Source: Acidobacteriota bacterium (GTDB lineage: Bacteria; Acidobacteriota; Terriglobia; Terriglobales; Acidobacteriaceae). From it: a stretch of DNA of 8,012 nucleotides. Location: assembly GCA_021801945.1 (NCBI GenBank), contig JAKABE010000134.1, positions 1 through 8,012 on the forward strand, written 5' to 3'. The notes beneath the pieces were generated by a model. It was not told the origin of the DNA. It worked only from the letters and a program-made list of their open reading frames with translations, and did not search any database. Below, in pieces: positions 1-8,012 of the stretch; within the stretch, counting starts at the first letter, position 1; the number at the start of each line of letters is the position of its first letter. The translations under genes were made by a program, and so were the position numbers.

Positions 1-1803
<1,803 letters not shown>

Positions 1804-2384
1804 TTAACGAACTGTCTCCACCTTTTGACTGTTGACTGTCCCAAAAGATACTTGCTCTAGCGGTGCCGCGCTGCTCATTCCGGGAAAGACGCTGGGCGAT
1901 CATTTTGCGTCCACAAGAAGCCTCTAGCAGGCAGGGGGAACCCTGCAGAAGTGCGGATACCGACAGTGTATATCATTGCCCTGGGGATACTTCCGTAAAC
2001 GTGGCGAAAGAATTACGTTTCTGGGCCGTAAGCAAATCTGGCCGCTGAATCATGGAAGCCTGGGTGACGAAGTCGAGCCTGCTCGGCGTTGTCAGAGACG
2101 AGGCTCGGCTCCGGAGGGGAGTGCCGACATCACGCCAGGCCTGCCGGGTATGAATTCCGGCCAGGTGTGTCAACATTCATGGCTTTGGGCAGGGTGCACA
2201 TCCTAGGCAACCACCGCTTTCGCAGTGGATGTGGCAGGTCGTCGTGAGGCGGCGCTGGATCATTGAGTGTTTCGTGCCGGATCGGCCTCGGACATGCATT
2301 GGCATGCCTGAGCGGGTGATGTTCCAGCCTGCCGAAGTTGCGATTTGGGAGTGAGGTTCCCGGGCTCGGAATTCATGTAAGCAG
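1804..2384. other. Gene-free stretch with inverted repeats; no gene recognised
   Basis: Short open frames exist on both strands, but none shows a recognisable motif or a convincing start with a ribosome binding site. The left end must contain the leader and promoter of the PHP-sqdB pair, read leftwards. I see no clear -35/-10 pair there, only a 7-base tandem repeat TTGACTG at 1825-1838. The part at about 2050-2165 holds several inverted repeats and lies just upstream of the reverse transcriptase remnant, where intron ribozyme domains would be expected. I could not match it to a named domain. Confidence 0.5.
2074..2107 (+). other. Perfect 7-bp inverted repeat with 20-base loop, possible RNA hairpin
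   Basis: CGAGCCT (2074-2080) pairs with AGGCTCG (2101-2107). A second smaller stem follows: GCCGG (2143-2147) with CCGGC (2157-2161), and CTCCGGAG at 2109-2116 is palindromic. There is no T-run, so this is not an intrinsic terminator. Its place upstream of the plus-strand reverse transcriptase remnant makes a decayed group II intron RNA domain possible, but such short stems also arise by chance in GC-rich DNA. Confidence 0.3.
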
Positions 2385-2877
2385 GTCCGTGAGGGCCTGG
2401 GGGATGATTCTCCCGCGAATCAACTTGCGCTCAGTTTTCGCCACGAGCTGATGCCGCACGGTTCCGCGAAGCTTTTGGCAAAAGAAGGGCGAAGATAGGC
2501 TGTGAATTCCGTCCGCATAAGACCCGGCTGATCGAGTTCGGCAGCTGGGCGCTCGGGAACCGTCGACAGGGCGAGCAAAGCAAGGAACTTTGAACTTCCC
2601 GAGCATTGCTCACGGCTGCGGGTCAACGTCACAAGACTGGGACCTTCACGGTCTGACAACTAGGTCGGAACAGCGGATGGTTGTGAGACTCGGAGCCGGG
2701 TGCGGCACGTGGATGCGGTGGTCGATAGCGGAGTGCGTGGCAAGGATCTCGTCTACGCCATGAATTATCCCGTCTTCCCGAAGTTCAAGTGCCCGGCTAT
2801 CTCAACGATCCGCTGGGATCTTGTCGAGTGGCAGCTTACCAACAAAGATCATCCACCCCGAAAATTTGGTTTTCGGC
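2385..2877 (+). pseudogene. Decayed group II intron reverse transcriptase/maturase (C-terminal half)
   Basis: No single frame is open, but pieces typical of group II intron-encoded proteins occur in the right order across three plus frames. Frame A (2429-2590) has ADAARFREA and then HKTRLIEFG (from 2516), the motif that follows the YADD palm site in bacterial maturases; it stops at TGA 2591-2593. Frame B (2587-2622) gives TLNFPSIAHGCG, matching the usual ETFNFLGFTHxCG. Frame A again (2630-2653) gives HKTGTFTV, matching the KxGxFTV stretch. A third frame (2718-2789) gives VYAMNYPVFPKFK, like the RYYGVPxN...F region of the maturase domain. Frame B (2794-2877) gives RLSQRSAG...SLPTKIIHPE, like the terminal RRSQ...WLPxxRIxHPYP. 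A GATGAT at 2403-2408 may be what is left of YADD. The N-terminal half is not recognisable. Identification rests on motif recall, not alignment. Confidence 0.55.
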
Positions 2878-2920
2878 CACGCCGACGGTGTCGTATTTTT
2901 CCTCAAGGACGTCACCTTAA

Positions 2921-2933
2921 GGAACCATCTGAA
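2921..2933 (+). repeat. Candidate IS5 right terminal inverted repeat
   Basis: GGAACCATCTGAA lies about 125 bases beyond the ancestral transposase stop (3059-3061), the expected place for the downstream end of an IS5 element. It is preceded by TTAA. Its partner is at 3682-3693. The match is 12 of 13 positions with one gap. Confidence 0.4.
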
Positions 2934-3058
2934 AATCGGCGAGTTATGAGACCGCGCGACTTTTGCTTCGCCGCATTTCCTCAGAAACTCGTCGATTTCG
3001 CCGCTTTCCGCCTTGCTTTTTTGCCCACCTGAGGCTCGATAGAGCCCCGGCGGACACT

Positions 3059-3651
3059 CTACGCCCCTTGTGAGGACGCCTGTAAGTTGATCTTCGCCAG
3101 ATTGCGGCGGTGCTGATAGATATTGACCAAGGCAAAGGCGGCGCACAGTCATTCGTGCTTCTTCTTCAACCCGCGATAGCACACCTTGGTAAAGCCGAAC
3201 ACGCGCTTGAGAATGCGAAACGGCCACTCCACCTTCGAGCGCACTCGGGCCTTCGTCCGGTTCCTGCGCTTTTGCTCTTCATCGACACCAGCCTTGGTTT
3301 TCACTCGCCGGCTGGTCATATCCTGGGCCGCAGGCGCAGCTTTACGAATCGCCTCTGTCTGCCCCTGGCAGCCGGCGTCGCCCCAGACCTTCTTCTCGTC
3401 GCCGTGCAACAGGTCAGCCAGCATGGGCACATCGGACACGCTGGCCGCGCTGGTACACACTGAATGCACCACGCCTTCCTTGGAGTCGACGCCGATGTGC
3501 GCCCTGGCGCCGAAAAGCCACTGATTCCCTTGCGCGTCTGATGCATCTCCGGATCGCGCTCTTTCTTCTCGTTCTTGGTCGATGAAGGCGCGTGAATGAT
3601 GGTCGGGTCCACGATGGCGCCGGTGGTAATATCGATCTCCCTGAGTCCTCG
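3059..3651 (-). pseudogene. IS5-family transposase pseudogene (DDE domain readable)
   Basis: The minus strand encodes the catalytic half of an IS5-group transposase in broken form. The upstream segment reads [17 protein letters not shown] and [10 protein letters not shown], classic IS5 stretches. At about 3526/3527 one base is missing, where an intact gene would read KGNQWLFG. In the next frame follow [16 protein letters not shown] (catalytic Asp, 3485-3487), VWGDAGCQG (second Asp, 3377-3379) and KVEWPFRILKRVFG (Glu, 3227-3229). A TGA at 3149-3151 replaces the expected Trp codon after KKKHE. Beyond it the same frame continues as LCAAFALVNIYQHRRNLAKI to an ancestral TAG at 3059-3061. Upstream, a TAA at 3652-3654 closes the frame. 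With a frameshift, a nonsense codon and most of the N-terminus missing, no active transposase can be made. Confidence 0.85.
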
Positions 3652-3834
3652 TTACCCGCAGCAGTTGGGGATCGGGAGTTCTTCAGAGGTTCCCTGGGTG
3701 TTCTGCTGGCCGCGGAGGATATTGTTGAGCGCGCCATCCGAGAGGAATTGCACCAGGGTATCTCCGTCACCGATGCTGGCGCACATACAGTCGATAGAAA
3801 TGCGTTGATTTGATCCGGCGAAGCTGGCCCTCAC
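3652..3834 (-). pseudogene. Possible N-terminal transposase fragment or unknown 60-residue frame next to addA
   Basis: This frame is collinear with the transposase segment downstream and separated from it only by TAA 3652-3654. A GTG at 3834-3832 could open a 60-residue peptide, but no ribosome binding site is evident. Codon third positions are strongly G/C on the minus strand and not on the opposite one, which suggests past coding in this direction. FLSDGALNNIL resembles the YNLSDGAMEDAL region of IS5 transposases, so it may be the degraded 5' part of the same gene. However, the candidate left terminal repeat (3682-3693) falls inside it, which argues against that. It begins only 25 bases after the addA stop. 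Identity left open. Confidence 0.35.
3682..3693 (-). repeat. Candidate IS5 left terminal inverted repeat
   Basis: GGAACCTCTGAA on the minus strand mirrors GGAACCATCTGAA at 2921-2933, with one base absent. If real, only about 30 bases separate this end from the first transposase coding remnant, implying an internal deletion of roughly 400 bp in the element. Confidence 0.35.
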
Positions 3835-3859
3835 ATGAGCACGAACATCCGGAGTCTCT

Positions 3860-6800
3860 TTACGTCTCCCACCAATCCAGCCGCAACATGCGGGGATAAT
3901 ACAGGCCAGCGAAAATGGGCACGCCGGCGCCGCGCAGGTTGCGAAGAACCTGGGCGTAGGCTTCAATCTGCGGCGCGAAGATCTCCTTCAGCGCAGGCAA
4001 AGCTGCATCCGCATCGAGCCCATCCGCATGAGCGGTCTTGTAGTCAATGATCCACCACGCATCGTCTCCTACGGACCGCGGTTGGAGGCCTGCGCGAAAG
4101 ATGCGATCCACCTGAACCGTACGCAGGCTTCCGGCGATAACTCCCGTCCAGCGAAGTTCGCTGGACGCCGCGGCGTGGGGCGAAAGAATCCATTGCCCTA
4201 CGGGATCGGCGGCGGCTTCGAGCGCGATCTGAAGCGCCTGGGCGGCAATGCTTCCCGCCTGCTGCGGCTCGACGCCTGCCGAACGGACCTCGGCAGCAAT
4301 GCGCGGCGGCATCCGTTCGAGGGCCGCGCGCGCAGCTTCGCACGGCTGCGCGACAAGAAGCTGCGCCAACTGCTGGAGCAGCGCGTGCACGGCTTTGCCC
4401 AGCGCGCGCGAGAGCAGGCCGCCCTCATGACGCTCGTAGAGTTGCGTGGCCTTCACTCCCAGGATGGCCGGGCCTGCGGTTGCGGCTAACGCCTGATTCG
4501 GCCCGGGCTCGTAATCGGGCGGCAGGCGGCGCAACCGGGTTGTCCTAACCGCCGGAGGCAATTCGCGCAGATTGTCCTCCGCCGAGGCCGCGAGGTCCTC
4601 GATGGTGGAGGGCTGCGCGGCTGAACCCGCATTGGTCGCGCACCACGCATCAAACCGCTCGCAAATTTGGCCTCCAAGCGCCGGCCATGCTGTGGCGAGC
4701 AGGCTGTCTCGTGGTTCAGCGAGGCTGAGTGACCCATCCTGCGCGGTCTTGTAGGATGGGCGCGCAAACAGGTGCAGCTCCTCACGAGCGCGCGAGGCGG
4801 CTACGTAGAGAAGACGGCGCGTCTCCTGCTTTTCGCGCTCCCTTCGAATGCGGTCAACCCAAGTCTTCGCCTCGCCGCGTTCAGCGCCTTTGGACGGCAG
4901 CGGCGCCACCAGAAATTCCGTGATCTCGCCGGAATTGTCCGGCTCGCCGGGATCGGATTCGGGCGTCACGCCGCGCTCCAGCCAGGAGAGCAAGCTGTTT
5001 TTGTCGCGGCCTGTGCCGGCCTGCAACTCTGGGACGATGACCACCTCGAACTCCAGGCCCTTCGCTTGATGGATGGTCATCAACTGCACGCCGCAGTCGC
5101 TCTCGGCAGCGGGATCGGGCTGCGCTTTAAGGTCGTTGAGGGCCGCGTTGAGCGCGGAGCCAAGCAGATCCGGTTCGCCTTGAGAGAGGTTATCGACGCT
5201 CTTCCAAAGAAGATCGAGGTTGGCGCGCGCCGCCGCGCCGGTGCATTGCGCCCCGCCCAGACGCAGCCAGACCTGCTCGAGCCAGGTTCCTGTCGTCAGA
5301 GTAGGTTGCGTGGAGCGTAAGCGTTCCGAAAATTCCAGCGCGTGCAGCACGCGCTGCGCGGCCGTGCGGCCCTCCTTGCTCAAAAGCTCTACGCGCTCGG
5401 CCAGCAACTCCGGAACAGGACGCGCGAGCAGTTCCGCATCGTCGCCGCCCGCAAGCATGTACAGGTCGGCAAGCGAAAGCCCGCACCACGGCGCGCGCAG
5501 CACGCCTAGCCACGCCACACGATCCTGCGGGTTGAGCAGCGCGCGGGCCAGCGCCAGAGCGTCGATGACCTCCGGCCGTTGCTTCAGATCTTCAAGCTCC
5601 AGGGCGCGAAAAGGAATTCCGGCCTTGCGAAGTTCCTCGGCTACGGGCGCAAGGGCAGAGCGCGCCCGACCCAGCACGGCGACGCGATATTTTTCCTTCG
5701 CGGCGCGGGTGTTTTCAATTCGCGGCAGATGGCTGCGGATGAGGGCGACCGTCTCTTCGATCTGTCTTCGGCGCGCCGCCTCGCGCGCGGCCGCGATCTC
5801 CTCTCTTCGATTGGCCGTTGCGCCGCGGGAGTTGCCGAGCGGCGACTGTGGCATGAATTCCACGTGCAGAGACATGCGTTCGGCTTGATTTTCCGCAATG
5901 TGCAGACCGGCTTGTTTAGAGTTGGCGCGCGCAGCCTCCGCCTTTGCGTAGGTCACGCCGCTTCCGTCGTCCGCCGCGAAAACCTGTTCGAACGCGCCGT
6001 TGATCTGCTCCACGAGCGGCGGCGCGGAGCGAAAGTTGGCGAAGAGTTGCACGGGATTGAAGCGCAGCGGCAGCTCGCCGGGGAGTTCCAGACCGAGTTG
6101 CTCCACGCGCTGGAATAGCTCGGTGTCGGCGTCGCGGAAGAAGTAGATGGATTGCATGGGATCGCCGACGACAAAACAGGTCCGGCCCTCCTGCTCCGGC
6201 CATGCGGCGATCAGTTGCTGGAGTAACTCGTACTGGCGGCGGCTGGTGTCCTGGAACTCGTCCACCAGAATGTGGCGAATGCCGTCGGCAATTGCCTGGG
6301 CGGCGTCGCTGGGCAGCCCGTCCTCTCCTTTGAGGACGTTGCGAGCGCTCTGCGCGACTTCGATGAAGTCCGCTGCGGCTGCTTCCGCAAGCTCCACGCG
6401 CAACTGTCCGGCGGAGTGGCGCAGCACTGTGAAGCAGGCTTTGACGATCTCCCAATCCTCGCCGGTGTAGCGGGCGGGAGGGAGATTGCGAACGGCGGCA
6501 AGGGCGGGAACCAGGCCTGGGATCGACGGGAGGCTCGCAAGCAAGTTAAGGATGCGCGTCTTCTCTGTCTTGCGTTCCTTGGGAAAGCCCTGATCTACGG
6601 TGACCTGCCTGCGAACGGCGCCCTCGCCAGTCAAGAGCAGGTCCGCAAGACACAGAAACGCACGGTGCGCTTCTTCCAACTCGTCTGCGGTTGCGAAGGG
6701 AGCGGCGGGAAACTCTGCGAGTTCCGCAAGATCGCGGTAAAGCGCCCCGCCGCTCTGTTCGCACGCGAAGCGCGTCAGGGCGTGTGCTTCGTCGAGAACG

Positions 6801-7546
6801 CCCGGAGACAGATCGAAGAGCTGACGGAGAGCAATCAGATGTCTGCGCACCTCGCGTGCGAATGGGCGCTCCAATTGCACGCGTATAAAATCCCAATCCG
6901 GATCGTGGTCAAGAACGTCGCCGTGCATCCACTGATCGCGCTTCTTGAGCATCGTAACGAGCAGCGCTTCCAGATCCTTCCAACTGTTATCGCGCCAGAG
7001 AAGCAGGACCTCAATGGCTTCGCGAAGTTGCCTGTTGCTACCGCCGATCTGTTCAAGTGTGTGGCGCGCGGCGCGGCGATAGAGCTCATCGGGCTGCGCG
7101 TGGATCTCCAAGCTGCCGCCCAGCCCGGAGAGCAGCGGTTGCTGCAAGGCGATTTCGCGGCAGAAGGAGTCAATGGTGGCGATGCGCAGCTGAGCAGGCA
7201 GATCGAGCAGGTTCCAGCCGAGCGCCTGCGAGTGCGCGAGAGCCCGCGCCGCGAGCGCTTCCATGGAAAACTCGTCTGCGTCCGGCTCCGGTCCGCCGGC
7301 GGCAGCGGCTTCAAGCCTGGAGAGAATCCGGTGGCGCATCTCCGCGGCGGCGGCTTTGGTAAAGGTGATGGCGACGATTTGGCTGGGATCTTCGACCTCA
7401 CCAAGCAGGCGCAGAAAGCGGCGCGTGAGCAGGTCTGTTTTGCCCGAGCCGGCGGGCGCGCGCACCAGAATGGAGCGGCTTGCGTCGAGGGCGCATTCGC
7501 GTTCCCTCTGATCGGGAGGCGGATTCTTGCGCGGCGCGCTAAGCAT
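3860..7546 (-). CDS. addA: AddA-like helicase-nuclease (UvrD/RecB family)
   Basis: This 1228-residue protein is the superfamily 1A helicase and nuclease subunit of an AddAB-type enzyme. AddAB resects double-strand DNA ends in the cytoplasm to produce a 3' tail for RecA. Helicase motifs in order: Q-motif Gln13, Walker A APAGSGKT (30-37), Ia TFTKAAAAEM (61-70), TIDSFC (124-129), Walker B ILVDEFQDT (426-434), III VVGDPMQSIYFFR (459-471), IV NFRS (504-507), V TIHQAKGLEFEVV (824-836) and VI RRLLYVAASRA (910-920). The C-terminus is a RecB-type nuclease: His1054, VDR (Asp1147), IDYK (Asp1168 and Lys1170) and QIEAY (Gln1193 to Tyr1197); all catalytic positions are present. Length is about normal for AddA. 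The frame is open up to 7657, but the ATG at 7546 is chosen because a perfect AGGAGG (7553-7558) lies six bases upstream; the longer version would extend inside addB. It overlaps the addB stop by 8 bases, so the two are co-translated. Confidence 0.92.
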   Translation of the reverse strand: MLSAPRKNPPPDQRERECALDASRSILVRAPAGSGKTDLLTRRFLRLLGEVEDPSQIVAITFTKAAAAEMRHRILSRLEAAAAGGPEPDADEFSMEALAARALAHSQALGWNLLDLPAQLRIATIDSFCREIALQQPLLSGLGGSLEIHAQPDELYRRAARHTLEQIGGSNRQLREAIEVLLLWRDNSWKDLEALLVTMLKKRDQWMHGDVLDHDPDWDFIRVQLERPFAREVRRHLIALRQLFDLSPGVLDEAHALTRFACEQSGGALYRDLAELAEFPAAPFATADELEEAHRAFLCLADLLLTGEGAVRRQVTVDQGFPKERKTEKTRILNLLASLPSIPGLVPALAAVRNLPPARYTGEDWEIVKACFTVLRHSAGQLRVELAEAAAADFIEVAQSARNVLKGEDGLPSDAAQAIADGIRHILVDEFQDTSRRQYELLQQLIAAWPEQEGRTCFVVGDPMQSIYFFRDADTELFQRVEQLGLELPGELPLRFNPVQLFANFRSAPPLVEQINGAFEQVFAADDGSGVTYAKAEAARANSKQAGLHIAENQAERMSLHVEFMPQSPLGNSRGATANRREEIAAAREAARRRQIEETVALIRSHLPRIENTRAAKEKYRVAVLGRARSALAPVAEELRKAGIPFRALELEDLKQRPEVIDALALARALLNPQDRVAWLGVLRAPWCGLSLADLYMLAGGDDAELLARPVPELLAERVELLSKEGRTAAQRVLHALEFSERLRSTQPTLTTGTWLEQVWLRLGGAQCTGAAARANLDLLWKSVDNLSQGEPDLLGSALNAALNDLKAQPDPAAESDCGVQLMTIHQAKGLEFEVVIVPELQAGTGRDKNSLLSWLERGVTPESDPGEPDNSGEITEFLVAPLPSKGAERGEAKTWVDRIRREREKQETRRLLYVAASRAREELHLFARPSYKTAQDGSLSLAEPRDSLLATAWPALGGQICERFDAWCATNAGSAAQPSTIEDLAASAEDNLRELPPAVRTTRLRRLPPDYEPGPNQALAATAGPAILGVKATQLYERHEGGLLSRALGKAVHALLQQLAQLLVAQPCEAARAALERMPPRIAAEVRSAGVEPQQAGSIAAQALQIALEAAADPVGQWILSPHAAASSELRWTGVIAGSLRTVQVDRIFRAGLQPRSVGDDAWWIIDYKTAHADGLDADAALPALKEIFAPQIEAYAQVLRNLRGAGVPIFAGLYYPRMLRLDWWET

Positions 7547-8012
7547 CGGCAACCTCCTCGCCTTCATCGCCGCTTTCTTCTTCACATTGCGGCGGATTCT
7601 CCTGGATGCGGCAGAGCGCCTGCAATTTGCAATGCGCACATGTTTTCGGGTAGTCACGCGGGGCTACATCAGCACGGCCAGCGAGGAAGTCGCGGGCCAT
7701 TTCTTCGATGTAGCCGCGCCATGCGTTGAGATCCTGGGTGGTCAGCCGGTTCTTCACGAGGGCGTTACTGGCGGAGACGTTGGGCAGCAGCACAGCTTTC
7801 GCGTCGAAGACGCGTCCGGCGAATTCGCGCTTATTTTCCCCTGCGCGCACCTTGGCAAAGACGAGGCCGCCAAGATTTTCTTTGGGCGGGAGCGCGAAGC
7901 CGGCATAGAGCGGGAGTTGCACGTCGTCGGGGCGCGGTAGATCCCAGGACTTCGGCGAGACATCGCCGGATTTATAGTCGATGACCAGCAGTGAACCGTT
8001 GTTGAGACGGTC
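7539..8012 (-). CDS. addB: AddB-like PD-(D/E)XK nuclease with Fe-S cysteines (C-terminal part, runs off the right edge)
   Basis: The last 157 residues of a larger protein enter from the right. The fragment opens with DRLN and LLVIDYKSG (8-16), the Asp...Asp-x-Lys nuclease motif, and QLPLYA (32-37), the Gln/Tyr motif of RecB-family nucleases. Near the C-terminus, TCAHCKLQALC places Cys125, Cys128 and Cys134 in C-x2-C-x5-C spacing, as in the C-terminal cysteines that hold the AddB 4Fe-4S cluster; the fourth ligand would lie upstream of the nuclease motifs, outside the window. The tail is acidic (EEESGDEGEE). Full AddB is about 1000 residues or more with an inactive helicase-like N-terminal part, none of it visible here. 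TAG ends at 7539, overlapping the addA start by 8 bases. A stand-alone Cas4-like or RecB-like nuclease cannot be excluded from the fragment alone, but coupling to addA makes AddB by far the most likely. Confidence 0.85.
   Translation of the reverse strand, partial: DRLNNGSLLVIDYKSGDVSPKSWDLPRPDDVQLPLYAGFALPPKENLGGLVFAKVRAGENKREFAGRVFDAKAVLLPNVSASNALVKNRLTTQDLNAWRGYIEEMARDFLAGRADVAPRDYPKTCAHCKLQALCRIQENPPQCEEESGDEGEEVADA
7553..7558 (-). promoter_or_regulatory. Shine-Dalgarno of addA inside the end of addB
   Basis: AGGAGG on the minus strand, six bases before the ATG at 7546-7544, lies within the last codons of addB. It decides the addA start over upstream in-frame ATGs at 7567 and 7657 and lets ribosomes finishing addB re-initiate directly. 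Confidence 0.8.

Larger units (their letters stand above)
2921..3693 (-). mobile_element. IS5-family insertion sequence remnant, possibly internally deleted
   Basis: A broken IS5-type transposase lies between two related end sequences in inverted orientation: GGAACCATCTGAA at 2921-2933 (plus strand) and GGAACCTCTGAA read on the minus strand at 3693-3682, differing by one base. If these are the terminal repeats, the element is about 770 bp, short against about 1.1-1.2 kb for intact IS5 elements, and lacks the 5' half of the transposase gene. TTAA at 2917-2920 fits the YTAR target preference of the family, but the bases outside the other end (CCAG) do not match it, so a target duplication is not confirmed. 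The boundaries are therefore tentative. Confidence 0.4.

Noticed and set aside
1825..1838. Tandem TTGACTG, resembling a -35 box
   Set aside because: It reads on the plus strand, away from the PHP gene it would have to serve, and no -10 element is spaced correctly.
1976..2206. Short overlapping frames on both strands
   Set aside because: No recognisable motif, no ribosome binding site and no codon bias; left as non-coding.
2901..2922. CCTCAAGG/CCTTAAGG inverted repeat as a terminator or domain V hairpin
   Set aside because: The stem is imperfect with no T-run, and it lacks the AGC and bulge features of intron domain V.
2700..3032. A 110-codon plus-strand frame read as one gene
   Set aside because: Only its first third resembles maturase sequence; the rest runs through the IS end and its downstream non-coding flank, so it is not a gene.
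3592..3813. A plausible-looking 73-codon plus-strand frame with an ATG
   Set aside because: Its third codon positions are not G/C-rich, whereas the opposite minus frame is strongly so and part of it encodes recognisable IS5 transposase.
6272..7729. A 485-codon open frame on the plus strand
   Set aside because: It lies entirely antisense to addA and the end of addB, whose motifs are unambiguous; long antisense frames are common in GC-rich genes.

Overview
The window looks like a piece of a bacterial chromosome of moderately high G+C. Every intact gene reads leftwards, on the minus strand. No 16S rRNA, tRNA or other taxonomic marker is present, so the host cannot be placed firmly. An Acidobacteriota-like or similar free-living bacterium would fit the mix of an AddAB-type recombination pair, a sulfoquinovose synthase and decayed group II intron and IS5 debris, but that is a guess from gene content.

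Right part (about 3860-8012): an addB-addA pair. The incoming gene (7539-8012, only its C-terminal 157 residues in the window) carries a PD-(D/E)XK nuclease core and the cysteine spacing of the AddB iron-sulfur cluster. It overlaps by 8 bases the complete 1228-residue AddA-like helicase-nuclease (3860-7546). AddA has all superfamily 1A helicase motifs and its own complete RecB-family nuclease motif set. Together they would form a two-nuclease helicase complex that processes double-strand DNA ends for RecA loading.

Middle (about 1804-3858): about 2 kb with no intact gene, made largely of mobile-element debris. Next to addA lies a broken IS5-family transposase on the minus strand, with its DDE triad still readable but with a one-base deletion and a nonsense codon. 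Beyond it, on the plus strand, is a heavily decayed group II intron reverse transcriptase/maturase C-terminal half, whose recognisable pieces are scattered over all three frames. Between that and the left gene pair is about 580 bp without a gene, containing inverted repeats that might be residual intron RNA structure.

Left part (1-1803): two translationally coupled minus-strand genes. The first is a 399-residue PHP-superfamily metal-dependent hydrolase with an unusually long segment between its first two metal motifs and a C-terminal extension of unknown role. Its stop codon overlaps the start of the second gene (ATGA). The second gene is the N-terminal half of SqdB, the UDP-sulfoquinovose synthase that makes the sulfolipid head group, with its NAD-binding loop and catalytic Thr, Tyr and Lys in place. 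The tight coupling suggests that the PHP protein takes part in sulfoquinovose or sulfolipid metabolism; this is the most interesting functional lead here.
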